A program made the translations under genes and the position numbers. The notes beneath the pieces were generated by a model. The model searched no databases, had not been told where the DNA came from, and worked only from the letters and a program-made list of their open reading frames with translations. From positions 5,864-69,863 of the forward strand of contig CAZYQI010000018.1 in NCBI GenBank assembly GCA_964649745.1: a DNA stretch of 64,000 bases, in the 5' to 3' direction. Of the stretch, positions 1 to 8,560 are shown piece after piece (the first letter of the stretch is position 1; each line of letters opens with the position of its first letter). This DNA comes from CAZEHS01 sp964649745 (GTDB lineage Bacteria; Bacillota; Clostridia; Peptostreptococcales; Acidaminobacteraceae).

Positions 1-277
1 GGAATTTGATGGCATTGCGGAATTGATCCAGATCGATTTCGATGATTTCGATGAGCTTTTCTTCCCGGGTAAACTCCCTTAAGGGAAGGGGATACGGCTT
101 GATGCGTTCTAAATGATATTTCCCCGAAGAATTGACGCTGTACGCATATTCAATTTGGACACCTGCTTCTTCAAATTTCACGATGCACATCTTGCTGTCC
201 ACCGACTGGATTTTGGCACCCATGTTCCGGAGCTTCATGGTCTCAGCCAGCGCCTCTGCATTCATTGGTCCTTTCAT
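1..277 (-). CDS. Unidentified protein, N-terminal part only
   Basis: The reading frame starts at an ATG ending at 277 behind a strong GGAGG ribosome site and runs off the left edge, so 92 residues of the N-terminus are visible. It begins MKGPMNAEALAETMKL and contains an acidic stretch (LIEIIEIDLDQF) near the edge. I do not recognise the family. In many Firmicutes smpB follows rnr, but this sequence does not resemble SmpB. It is separated from rnr by a terminator, so it is probably its own transcription unit. The clean ribosome site supports a real gene; function unknown. Confidence 0.6.
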   Translation of the reverse strand, partial: MKGPMNAEALAETMKLRNMGAKIQSVDSKMCIVKFEEAGVQIEYAYSVNSSGKYHLERIKPYPLPLREFTREEKLIEIIEIDLDQFRNAIKF

Positions 278-395
278 AGGGGTCCCTCCAGGTAAGTCGA
301 TTTACTCTTGCTAATTATGTTATACCGCGAAAGCCCTGTCTTTAAAAGCCTGTACGAAATATTTATTCCCCACCTATGGAATTTGCCGATGTTGA

Positions 396-426
396 GAAAA
401 ATCCCCACCGAATACAGTGGGGATTT
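396..426 (-). terminator. Intrinsic terminator after rnr
   Basis: A perfect 9-bp stem (AATCCCCAC at 400-408 with GTGGGGATT at 417-425) has an 8-nt loop and is followed on the minus strand by a short T run. It lies 30 bp past the rnr stop codon. Confidence 0.75.
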
Positions 427-455
427 CCTTATATGCGCAATTTACTTTCTTCACA

Positions 456-2804
456 TCACCGTTTCTTGCCGCGTCCAGCCTTCGCAGCCTTCTTAAGGCC
501 GGATTTTTTCCGTTTATCTCCCTGCTTATCGGGTCTTCCCTTTCGGGAGCCCTCCGGGGCCTTGGCCGGTCTTCCGTTTCCGCCCGAGGCCCGGGGAACA
601 GTCTTGGATACAGCAGTTCTTGGTACGGCGGCGCGTTTCACAATTCCCGCCAGACCTTCTCCTCTGGCTACCGGATTGGTCTCCAGACTTTCCAGAATAA
701 CAAAGCCCACCTCCCGCATCTCGACATTGGCCCGGTCCACACGGATACGCACCCTGTCACCGATGCGGTAGGCCTTCTTCTTGCGCTCACCGATCAACTG
801 GAGGTTCTGTTCGTCATAGTGGTAGTAATCATCATCCAGATCGCTCATGCGGCAAAGGCCTTCAATGGTGTTCTCCAGCTCAATGAACACGCCAAAGCTG
901 GTGACGCTGGAGATGATTCCGTTGAATTCTTCGCCGACAAACCGGATCATGTATTCGGTTTTCTTCAGATCGTCCACTTCCCGCTCCGCCTGCTCGGCAT
1001 TGCGTTCACGGTCCGAGCTGTTCTCGGAGGCCAGCTCGACAATCCCAGCCAATTGGCTGATCCGCTCCGGGGTCAGACGTTTATGAAGCATATCCTTTAT
1101 GATCCGGTGAATTTGGAGATCCGGATAGCGCCGTATGGGAGATGTGTAGTGGCAGTAGAATTCTGCCGCCAGGCCGAAGTGGCCCAGACACTCCGGTGAA
1201 TATCGGGCCTGTTTCAGGGAGCGCAGCATCAGCTTGTTGACAATGTGCTCCTCCGGCTTCCCCGCTATTTCCTTCAGCAGATCCTGCATGCTTTTCGGCT
1301 TAACCTCATCTCCGGTAACCTTAAGCTTGAAGCCGAAGTTCCAGATGAATTTCTGAAAGTTCTCTATCCGGGTAGGATCGGGGTTTTCATGAACCCGGTA
1401 CACAAAGGGCACTTCCATCCAGTTAAATGCCTCTGCAACCGTTTCATTGGTGATGAGCATGAATTCTTCAATGATGCGGTTAGCGGTTCGCCGTTCCCGT
1501 TCGAACACGTCCACAGGCTTTCCATCCGGATCCAGGGTGATATAGGGCTCCGGGAAGTCGAAGTCGATGGAGCCCCGCTGTTCACGGCGCCTTTTTAGGA
1601 CAGCTGCCAGCTCTTCATAAAGCTTGAAATCCTCCCGCAGGTATTCCAGGCGAGCCAGTTCCGGCCGGTCCACCCCTTCCAGCATGTCGGACACATCGGT
1701 GTAAACCAGGCGTTCTGTGGTATTGATGACGGTTTCGGCAATTTCATGGCTGATAACGCCGCCCTGAGAACTGATTTCCATAAAGACAGAGAGGGTGAGC
1801 CGATCCACATGGGGATTGAGGCTGCAGATGCCGTTGGAAAGCCGGGGGGGCAGCATGGGAATGACTCGATCGATGAGATACACGCTGGTTCCCCGCTCGA
1901 AGGCCTCCTGGTCCAGCTTGCTCTTCTCCTTCACATAGTGGGTTACATCGGCAATATGAACCCCCAGCCAATAATGGCCGTTGGGCAGCTTCTCTAGGGA
2001 GATGGCATCGTCCAGATCCTTGGCGTCGGCTCCATCGATGGTGACAATACGCTTCTGTCTCAGATCCTTACGCCCTGCCAGCTCCTCCGGGGAAATCTCC
2101 TGGGGAATGTCCTCCGCTTCCTGCATAACCTTCTTTGGAAATTCCTCCGGCAGCTGATATTGACGGATGATGGACAGGATGTCTGTACCCGGATCCCCCT
2201 TGAAGCCCAGGATCTCTGTAATATTCCCTTCCGGGTTCCGCCGTTCTTCCGGCCACTGGGTTATGCTCACCACAACCTTTTGCCCGGTTTGTGCGCCCTT
2301 CAGTCCCGAAGCGGGTATGTAGATGTCCTTGTTGATCTTCTTATCGTCCGGCACCACAAAGCCGTAATCCTCCTGGCTGGTAAAGGTCCCGACAACCTTC
2401 CAGTTGGCTCTCTCCACCACCTGTACCACGGTACCTTCCTTGCGTCGGGAATCGGCAGCACTTTCCACCACCTTGATGAGAACCCGGTCCTGATGCATGG
2501 CTCCACCCAGCATGGAGGGTGGAATGAACACATCATCCTCACGTCGGGGAGAAACACTGACGAATCCATACCCCTTGGTTGTCATCTGCAGCTTGCCGTT
2601 AACCAACCCGAAGTGCTCCGGTATGGCGAATTTTCGTTTTTTCGTCTTGATCAAAGCGCCTTCCTTGACCAGTTCCTCCATCAGTTCCACCAAGGGGCCT
2701 ACGTCCTTCCCCTCTACATGAAGGAACTTTGCCACATCTATATCCATCAATGGATGATCCGCTTCCTCTTTAAAGAACGTGAGTAATTCCTGCTTGGTTA
2801 TCAT
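456..2804 (-). CDS. rnr: Ribonuclease R
   Basis: A 3'-to-5' exoribonuclease of the RNB/RNase II superfamily that degrades structured RNA. The 782-residue protein has the usual layout: an N-terminal winged-helix segment (about 1-80), cold-shock-like domains, the RNB catalytic domain with the metal-binding signature DGADAKDLDDA near residue 265, and an S1 domain around 625-710 (GIISSVTSFGVFIEL). The last 70 residues are a Lys/Arg-rich tail, common in RNase R. Start: ATG with AGGAGG upstream. It follows secG and hppA in the same direction; secG-rnr proximity is typical of Firmicutes, but here hppA takes the place of the usual intervening gene. Identification is firm. Confidence 0.97.
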   Translation of the reverse strand: MITKQELLTFFKEEADHPLMDIDVAKFLHVEGKDVGPLVELMEELVKEGALIKTKKRKFAIPEHFGLVNGKLQMTTKGYGFVSVSPRREDDVFIPPSMLGGAMHQDRVLIKVVESAADSRRKEGTVVQVVERANWKVVGTFTSQEDYGFVVPDDKKINKDIYIPASGLKGAQTGQKVVVSITQWPEERRNPEGNITEILGFKGDPGTDILSIIRQYQLPEEFPKKVMQEAEDIPQEISPEELAGRKDLRQKRIVTIDGADAKDLDDAISLEKLPNGHYWLGVHIADVTHYVKEKSKLDQEAFERGTSVYLIDRVIPMLPPRLSNGICSLNPHVDRLTLSVFMEISSQGGVISHEIAETVINTTERLVYTDVSDMLEGVDRPELARLEYLREDFKLYEELAAVLKRRREQRGSIDFDFPEPYITLDPDGKPVDVFERERRTANRIIEEFMLITNETVAEAFNWMEVPFVYRVHENPDPTRIENFQKFIWNFGFKLKVTGDEVKPKSMQDLLKEIAGKPEEHIVNKLMLRSLKQARYSPECLGHFGLAAEFYCHYTSPIRRYPDLQIHRIIKDMLHKRLTPERISQLAGIVELASENSSDRERNAEQAEREVDDLKKTEYMIRFVGEEFNGIISSVTSFGVFIELENTIEGLCRMSDLDDDYYHYDEQNLQLIGERKKKAYRIGDRVRIRVDRANVEMREVGFVILESLETNPVARGEGLAGIVKRAAVPRTAVSKTVPRASGGNGRPAKAPEGSRKGRPDKQGDKRKKSGLKKAAKAGRGKKR

Positions 2805-2839
2805 GGCGCCGCCTCCTGTTTATAGATGGATCCCGATAG

Positions 2840-2895
2840 AAAAACCGGTGTTTCCGGTACCTTCATTATATCAGAAGATACCCGGAAACACCGGT
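2840..2895 (-). terminator. Long-stem hairpin between hppA and rnr
   Basis: A perfect 14-bp inverted repeat (2844-2857 with 2882-2895, ACCGGTGTTTCCGG and its complement) encloses a 24-nt loop and is followed by T5 on the minus strand, 35 bp past the hppA stop. The loop contains TATAAT on the minus strand (about 2864-2869), so it might also hold the rnr -10 element, although no good -35 is seen. Confidence 0.6.
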
Positions 2896-2930
2896 CTGTA
2901 AGCGTTATATCTATATTGATTCCACGTGTA

Positions 2931-4910
2931 TTACCCCAGGAATTTCAGAAACAGGGGGGCAAATACGAGGGAAACGATGGTCATCAGCTTGATCAGTATG
3001 TTGATGGAGGGCCCGGAGGTATCCTTGAACGGATCCCCTACCGTATCGCCAACTACCGCCGCATGATGGGTTGGCGAACCCTTGCCGCCGTAATGTCCTT
3101 CTTCAACATACTTCTTGGCATTATCCCATGCGCCGCCGGCATTGGCCATGAATACAGCCATCAGGACACCGGTTACCAATGCGCCGGCCAGCATCCCGCC
3201 CAGAGCACTTGTTCCAAGGATAAAGCCCACTGCCAAAGGCGAAATAACGGCCATCAGCCCTGGAATAATCATTTCACGAAGAGCTGCAGTGGTGGAGATA
3301 TCAACACATCGGGCGTAGTCCGGCTTAGTTGTGCCTTCCATAATGCCCGGCATTTCGCGGAATTGGCGGCGAACTTCATCAATCATCTGGTAAGCGGCCT
3401 TGCCCACGGATTCCATGGTCATGGCAGAGAACAGGAACGGAAGCATGCCCCCGATAAAGAGGCCTACAACAACGGTTGGATTGAGAAGGTCGATGGACTC
3501 CAGCTTAACCGCCTGGCTGTAGGCAGCGAACAGAGCCAATGCCGTGAGGGCCGCGGAGCCGATGGCAAAGCCCTTTCCGATGGCCGCTGTGGTGTTTCCT
3601 ACAGCGTCCAGCTTATCGGTGATTTTGCGAACTTCCTTGGGAAGCTGGCTCATCTCTGCGATCCCGCCGGCATTATCGGAAATAGGTCCATAGGCATCAA
3701 CTGCAACGGTGATGCCTGTGGTTGCCAGCATACCCACTGCGGAAAGCGCAATGCCGTAAAGTCCCATCGCCTCATAGGCAAGGAGCGTGGCTCCCGAAAT
3801 GCATACAATGGGCCAGCCTGTGGAGTACATTCCCACCGCAAGGCCGCTGATGATGGTGGTGGCCGGTCCCGTCTGTGATTGCTCTGCAATCTTCTTAACG
3901 GATTTGTAATCAGCCGACGTGTATATCTCTGTAATGGTTCCGATCAGCAGACCTGCAACAAGACCTACCCCAATGGCAATGGCAGCCTTGTAATCGCCGA
4001 ACATCCATTTGCTCATAAGGATGGAACCGATAATAACAATACCACCGCTGACATACATGGACATTTTCAATGCCTTGTGCGGATTGGAATTCTCATCACC
4101 TTTTACGAACAGTGCACCGATGATGGATGCCGCAATACCGACTGCCGAAAGCAGCAGCGGGTATGTGACTCCCGCCGTTGGATTCTCGATCAGAACACCT
4201 AGGGTGATGGCGGCAATAATGGAACCAACATAGGATTCGAACAGGTCGGAACCCATCCCTGCTACGTCTCCCACGTTATCACCTACGTTATCGGCAATAA
4301 CCGCAGGGTTCCGGGGATCATCCTCCGGTATACCCGCTTCAACCTTGCCCACCAGGTCCGCGCCCACATCTGCCGCCTTGGTGTAGATTCCGCCGCCAAC
4401 ACGGCCGAACAATGCCATGGAGGATGCGCCCAGACCGAAACCGGTAATGATTTGCGGGTCGCCGACAAGAATGTACAGATATCCGACGCCCAAAAGACCA
4501 AGACCTACAACACTCATGCCCATGACTGCACCACCGGAGAAGGCAATCTCCAGGGCCTTGTTCATGCCACTTACACGGGCAGCATTAGCTGTGCGCACAT
4601 TGGCTTTGGTGGCCACTTTCATACCAAAATAGCCAGCAAGCACAGAAAAAAAAGCCCCGTTTATAAAACACAGCGCAGTCTGGTAGTTTATTCCTATTGT
4701 GATTATAACAGCCAGCACGCCTACAAAAACAACCATTGCGCGGTACTGGCGCCTTAAGAAAGCCATGGCCCCTTCCTGTATGTAGGAAGCAATTTCCTTC
4801 ATTCGATCCGTACCCGGATCCATCTTGTTGATCCGAGTTGCCAGATAATAGGCAAACAACAGACCACAGACCCCCAAAGCGGGGGAAATATACAACAAAC
4901 TGCTAGTCAT
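2931..4910 (-). CDS. hppA: Membrane-bound ion-pumping pyrophosphatase
   Basis: An integral membrane enzyme that hydrolyses pyrophosphate and pumps H+ or Na+ out of the cytoplasm. The 659-residue protein has many hydrophobic segments and the family's substrate-binding acidic motifs: DVGADLVGKVEAGIPEDDPR followed by NVGDNVGDVAGMGSDLFES (about 185-235), and KDTSGPSINILIKL near the C-terminus. The motif GNTTAAIGKG at about residue 437 has Ala where the K+-independent class has Lys, so it should be K+-dependent. H+ versus Na+ specificity cannot be judged by eye. Start: ATG with GGAGGGG, 27 bp after secG, so the two are probably co-transcribed. Such pumps let fermenters conserve the energy of biosynthetic pyrophosphate. 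Confidence 0.96.
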   Translation of the reverse strand: MTSSLLYISPALGVCGLLFAYYLATRINKMDPGTDRMKEIASYIQEGAMAFLRRQYRAMVVFVGVLAVIITIGINYQTALCFINGAFFSVLAGYFGMKVATKANVRTANAARVSGMNKALEIAFSGGAVMGMSVVGLGLLGVGYLYILVGDPQIITGFGLGASSMALFGRVGGGIYTKAADVGADLVGKVEAGIPEDDPRNPAVIADNVGDNVGDVAGMGSDLFESYVGSIIAAITLGVLIENPTAGVTYPLLLSAVGIAASIIGALFVKGDENSNPHKALKMSMYVSGGIVIIGSILMSKWMFGDYKAAIAIGVGLVAGLLIGTITEIYTSADYKSVKKIAEQSQTGPATTIISGLAVGMYSTGWPIVCISGATLLAYEAMGLYGIALSAVGMLATTGITVAVDAYGPISDNAGGIAEMSQLPKEVRKITDKLDAVGNTTAAIGKGFAIGSAALTALALFAAYSQAVKLESIDLLNPTVVVGLFIGGMLPFLFSAMTMESVGKAAYQMIDEVRRQFREMPGIMEGTTKPDYARCVDISTTAALREMIIPGLMAVISPLAVGFILGTSALGGMLAGALVTGVLMAVFMANAGGAWDNAKKYVEEGHYGGKGSPTHHAAVVGDTVGDPFKDTSGPSINILIKLMTIVSLVFAPLFLKFLG

Positions 4911-4937
4911 TCAATACCCCTCCGTCCCATAAGTGCT

Positions 4938-5177
4938 TTACTCGCCGAGAATTACCAATACCAATGACGCTACGATAAAGAGTACTGCAGAAGCCTTTGT
5001 AACCTTGTCGAAAATAGCATCGTACCCGCGGGCTTTTTGTTTCCCGAAGATTTGTTCTGCTCCACCGCCGATAGAACCGGACAATCCTGCACTTTTGCCG
5101 GATTGAAGCAGTATGCTGGCGATCAGAACCAGACAGCATGCAACTAAAATTACTGTAACAGCTATTGTCATATTCAT
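4938..5177 (-). CDS. secG: Protein translocase subunit SecG
   Basis: A small SecYEG component that assists preprotein export. The 79-residue protein has the standard two transmembrane helices (about 4-22 and 58-77) joined by a polar Gly/Ser-rich loop with the family signature LLQSGKSAGLSGSIGGGAEQ. Start: ATG after GAAGGAGAA, in the usual SecG length range. It is the first gene of a run with hppA and has its own promoter upstream, downstream of the eno end of the glycolytic operon. Confidence 0.93.
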   Translation of the reverse strand: MNMTIAVTVILVACCLVLIASILLQSGKSAGLSGSIGGGAEQIFGKQKARGYDAIFDKVTKASAVLFIVASLVLVILGE

Positions 5178-5204
5178 TTCTCCTTCCAGTCAATTGACAC
5201 GCTA

Positions 5205-5234
5205 ATCATACCATATGTCTAAGACTTACGGCAA
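5205..5234 (-). promoter_or_regulatory. Candidate sigma-A promoter of secG-hppA
   Basis: On the minus strand TTGCCG (5229-5234) and TATGAT (5205-5210) are spaced by 18 bp, 28 bp upstream of the secG start. Confidence 0.55.
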
Positions 5235-5310
5235 GCGGCATTGATATTTACTTGACATGAAAACCTTTTCCTGTTTTATAAGTTTTACTTTATTCTCATA
5301 ACGAGCAACC

Positions 5311-5341
5311 GCCCACCGGGACTTTATATGTCCTGGCAGGC
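5311..5341 (-). terminator. Stem-loop downstream of eno
   Basis: A 12-bp imperfect stem (GCCCACCGGGAC with GTCCTGGCAGGC, one mismatch and two G-T wobbles) lies 55 bp after the eno stop. There is no T run, so it may be a processing or weak termination structure. Confidence 0.4.
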
Positions 5342-5395
5342 GGAGCTCAATTGTAATCGTCCGTTCTTCATAAACAAGCTGATTGAATGATCCCT

Positions 5396-6685
5396 TTATC
5401 GCAGGTTGTAGAACGCATCCATACCGGCATACTCCGCAACATCGTCCAGCATTTCTTCAATGCGGAGCAGTTGATTGTATTTCGCTACGCGATCGATCCG
5501 AGCCGGTGCGCCGGTCTTGATCTGACCCGCATTCACTGCAACTGCCAGGTCTGCTATGACAGACTCATCCGTTTCACCGCTGCGGTGGGAAACAACTGCC
5601 GTGTAACCAGCCCGTTTAGCCATTTCAATAGCATCCAGGGTTTCTGTCAGGGTGCCGATCTGGTTCAGCTTGATCAGGATGGAATTTGCAGACTTCTCTT
5701 TGATCCCTCTGGAAAGACGCTCGGTGTTGGTTACGAAAAGATCATCTCCAACGATCTGGCACTTTTTGCCTACCCGTTCAACCATCATCTTGAAGCCAGC
5801 CCAGTCTTCTTCATCATGGCCGTCTTCGATGGAGATGATGGGGTACTTATCAACCAGTTTTTCATAGTAGTTAACCAGCTCTTCCGATGTCATTTCAATG
5901 CCTTCCCCTTCAAGGACGTACTTGCCTTTTTCCTTGCTGTAGAAGGAGGATGCAGCGGCATCGATTGCCAGCATAAAATCTACGCCAGGCTTGTAGCCCG
6001 CTTTTTCAATGGATTCCATGATAACTTGAATCGCTTCCTCATTGGATGCCAGGTTGGGAGCAAAACCGCCTTCGTCGCCCACTCCTGTGGCAAGGCCTCT
6101 TTTGTTCAGTACGCCCTTCAGTGCGTGATAAACCTCCGCTCCCATACGAAGTGCCTCACGGAAATTGGGTGCACCCACCGGCATGACCATGAACTCCTGG
6201 ATATCCACGTTGTTGTCTGCATGGGAACCGCCGTTGAGGATGTTCATCATCGGTGTCGGCAGTGTCTTGCCGTTGGTGCCGCCGATGTATTGGTAAAGAG
6301 GCATGTTGCGGGATACCGCAGCCGCCTTGGCAACTGCAATGGATACACCCAGGATGGCGTTAGCGCCCAGTTTGGCTTTATTGGGTGTGCCGTCCAGAGC
6401 AATCATGGTTTTGTCGATCGCCACCTGATCCAAAGCATCCATGCCAATTACTTCCGGGGCAATGATTTCATTGACGTTTTTAACGGCTGTGAGAACGCCC
6501 TTGCCCATGTAACGGGACTTGTCGCCGTCACGGAGCTCAACCGCTTCATAAACACCGGTGGATGCGCCGGAAGGAATGCCGGCACGGCCCATGGAGCCGT
6601 CTTCCAATACTACTTCCACTTCAATTGTAGGATTTCCCCGAGAATCAAGAATTTCACGTCCGTATACGCTTACGATAGTTGCCAT
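5396..6685 (-). CDS. eno: Enolase
   Basis: Converts 2-phosphoglycerate to phosphoenolpyruvate in glycolysis. The 429-residue protein starts MATIVSVYGREILDSRGNPT, the standard enolase N-terminus. It carries the Mg-binding and catalytic segments AIDAAASSFY, SIEDGHDEEDW, GDDLFVTN and SHRSGETDE. The frame is open further upstream, but the ATG ending at 6685 has CAGGAGG at the right distance and matches the family start. It is the last gene of the glycolytic run. It is separated from gpmI by a 241-bp gap filled by a repeat element, so it may be transcribed partly on its own. Confidence 0.98.
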   Translation of the reverse strand: MATIVSVYGREILDSRGNPTIEVEVVLEDGSMGRAGIPSGASTGVYEAVELRDGDKSRYMGKGVLTAVKNVNEIIAPEVIGMDALDQVAIDKTMIALDGTPNKAKLGANAILGVSIAVAKAAAVSRNMPLYQYIGGTNGKTLPTPMMNILNGGSHADNNVDIQEFMVMPVGAPNFREALRMGAEVYHALKGVLNKRGLATGVGDEGGFAPNLASNEEAIQVIMESIEKAGYKPGVDFMLAIDAAASSFYSKEKGKYVLEGEGIEMTSEELVNYYEKLVDKYPIISIEDGHDEEDWAGFKMMVERVGKKCQIVGDDLFVTNTERLSRGIKEKSANSILIKLNQIGTLTETLDAIEMAKRAGYTAVVSHRSGETDESVIADLAVAVNAGQIKTGAPARIDRVAKYNQLLRIEEMLDDVAEYAGMDAFYNLR

Positions 6686-6724
6686 GTTTTTATTCCTCCT
6701 GAGTTTTAGTTGGTTTAAAATCAA

Positions 6725-6922
6725 AACCTTTAGCCGCAGATAACACGAATCACTCTGTACGCGTGTAGACCTCCCTCTTGAGGGAGGTGGCGCCGAAGGT
6801 GACGGTGGGAGTTGTTTGGTTCTTACTCCCCCTTTCACTCCGTGACATCCCCCTCAAGAGGGAGATGGAGCACCATCGCCTACCCCTAAGTAAGGCAATA
6901 ATCCGTGTTATCCGTGGCAAAT
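6725..6922. repeat. Composite inverted-repeat element (families A and B)
   Basis: The gap between gpmI and eno is mostly repeat. Its left end (GCCGCAGATAACACGAAT) and right end (AATCCGTGTTATCCGTGGC) are degenerate inverted copies. Inside lie two palindromic blocks, CCTCCCTCTTGAGGGAGG near 6771 and ATCCCCCTCAAGAGGGAGAT near 6848. Similar ends and cores occur at 34920-35032, 43846-43980, 49600-49690 and 63800-63972. Confidence 0.7.
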
Positions 6923-6926
6923 TTAC

Positions 6927-8459
6927 TTATGCCTTTTCTATCAGGCTGATGCCTTCCATCTCTTCCGGCTGTTTCAGGCCCATCATCTGAAGCAATGTGG
7001 GGGCCAGATCACTGAGCCGGCCGCCTGCTCTCAGCTTCACATCCCCTTCCCCTACAAGGATGCAGGGAACCGGGTTTGTGGTGTGGGCAGTCATGGGGCC
7101 GTTGGTACTGGGATCGAACATCTCCTCTGCATTGCCGTGGTCCGCCGTAACAATGGCCTTGCCTCCCATGGCGAGGAGCTTGTCCATCACCTGACCCAGG
7201 CATTCATCCACCGCGGTAACGGCTGTAACCGCCGCGTCATAAAATCCTGTATGCCCCACCATGTCCGGGTTGGCGAAGTTCAGCACGATGAGGTCGTAGC
7301 TTTTTTCATCCAATCTGGCCAGCAGCTGGGCTGTTACTTCATGAGCCGACATATCCGGTTTGAGATCGTAGGTAGCCACCTTAGCCGACGGCACCAGGAT
7401 TCGGTCCTCTCCTGCATAGGGCTCCTCGATGCCTCCGTTGAAGAAGAAGGTAACGTGGGCGTACTTCTCAGTCTCGGCAATGCGAAGCTGTGTCTTGCCC
7501 AGACTGGCCATGTACTCACCCAGGGTGTTGGCATAGGAGTCCGGCTTGAACACCACATGAACATTTTCTATGGTGACGTCGTACTGGGTCATGCAAACGA
7601 AATGAAGAGGGGTTCGGGCCCGCTCAAAATGCTCGAAGTTCTGGTCTACGAGAGCCCGGGTAATTTCTCTGGCCCGGTCAGGCCGGAAGTTGAAGAAAAA
7701 CACCGTATCCTCAGCCCCCAGGGTGGCAACCGGTGCGCCGTCTTCCATCAGAACCGTGGGCATCATAAACTCGTCGTCCTTGCCTGCTGCGTAAGAATCC
7801 CGGACAGCCTGCACCGGATCGGATGCCTGCTCCCCTGAGCCGAACACCAGCATACGGTAAGCCCGTTCCACACGGTCCCATCGTTTGTCCCTGTCCATGG
7901 CATAGTAGCGCCCGGAAATGGATGCCACTTTGCCGATGCCGTTCTTTTTCATCCAGTCGGTGAGGTCCTGCATGTAGCCGACAGCGCTTTGAGGCGGCGT
8001 ATCACGGCCATCCAGAAACGCATGGACATAGACCTTTTCAAGGCCTTTTTCTTTGGCTATCCTTAAAATACCTTTCAGGTGATCCATATGGCTGTGAACG
8101 CCGCCGTCCGAGAGAAGACCCATCACATGGAATGCGGTCCCCTTCTCTTTGGCATTGTCCATGGCGGCAATGACCTCAGGCATTTTCTCAAAAAGTCCTT
8201 CTCTAATATATTTACTGATTTTTGTCAGGGGCTGATAGACAATCCGTCCTGCTCCGATGTTCAGATGACCCACCTCGGAGTTTCCCATCTGGCCGTCGGG
8301 CAGGCCGACATCTTCGCCGCTGGCCCCGATCAGCGTGTTCGGACAGGTCTTCATCAGCTTCAGAAAATTAGGAACCGATGCACCTGCAATGGCGTTGCCG
8401 TCGGTGTCTTCCCTGTATCCCCATCCGTCCAGGATGATCAGAGCTACTGGTTTTTGCAT
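6927..8459 (-). CDS. gpmI: 2,3-bisphosphoglycerate-independent phosphoglycerate mutase
   Basis: A Mn-dependent enzyme that interconverts 3- and 2-phosphoglycerate through a phosphoserine intermediate. At 510 residues it has the normal length. The N-terminal metal site (LIILDGWGYRED), the nucleophile segment GQMGNSEVGHLNIGAGR with Ser at about 62, the substrate loop HAFLDGRDTPPQSA, and the C-terminal metal ligands (NFANPDMVGHTG; TADHGNAEEM) are all present. Start: ATG behind AAGGAG. It lies in the conserved order tpiA-gpmI-eno. Confidence 0.98.
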   Translation of the reverse strand: MQKPVALIILDGWGYREDTDGNAIAGASVPNFLKLMKTCPNTLIGASGEDVGLPDGQMGNSEVGHLNIGAGRIVYQPLTKISKYIREGLFEKMPEVIAAMDNAKEKGTAFHVMGLLSDGGVHSHMDHLKGILRIAKEKGLEKVYVHAFLDGRDTPPQSAVGYMQDLTDWMKKNGIGKVASISGRYYAMDRDKRWDRVERAYRMLVFGSGEQASDPVQAVRDSYAAGKDDEFMMPTVLMEDGAPVATLGAEDTVFFFNFRPDRAREITRALVDQNFEHFERARTPLHFVCMTQYDVTIENVHVVFKPDSYANTLGEYMASLGKTQLRIAETEKYAHVTFFFNGGIEEPYAGEDRILVPSAKVATYDLKPDMSAHEVTAQLLARLDEKSYDLIVLNFANPDMVGHTGFYDAAVTAVTAVDECLGQVMDKLLAMGGKAIVTADHGNAEEMFDPSTNGPMTAHTTNPVPCILVGEGDVKLRAGGRLSDLAPTLLQMMGLKQPEEMEGISLIEKA

Positions 8460-8502
8460 GTTTTCTCCTTACAGTACAATGCCTGCCATAAATTCAAAAG
8501 GC

Positions 8503-8540
8503 CTTCGTGACATCCCCCTCGAGGAGGGAGATGGAGCCGT
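8503..8540. repeat. Short copy of repeat family A
   Basis: The tpiA-gpmI gap holds CGTGACATCCCCCTC followed by GAGGAGGGAGATGGAG, a near copy of the block at about 6840-6873. It can form a hairpin. Confidence 0.55.
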
Positions 8541-8560
8541 GTATGTCTTTTTACAATGTC

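Noticed and set aside
1..277. smpB downstream of rnr
   Set aside because: The visible 92 residues have none of the SmpB landmarks; only the gene-order expectation suggested it.
417..1199. Long plus-strand open frames opposite rnr, eno, glgP, grdC and others
   Set aside because: They are antisense shadows of well-identified minus-strand genes, without ribosome sites or recognisable products.
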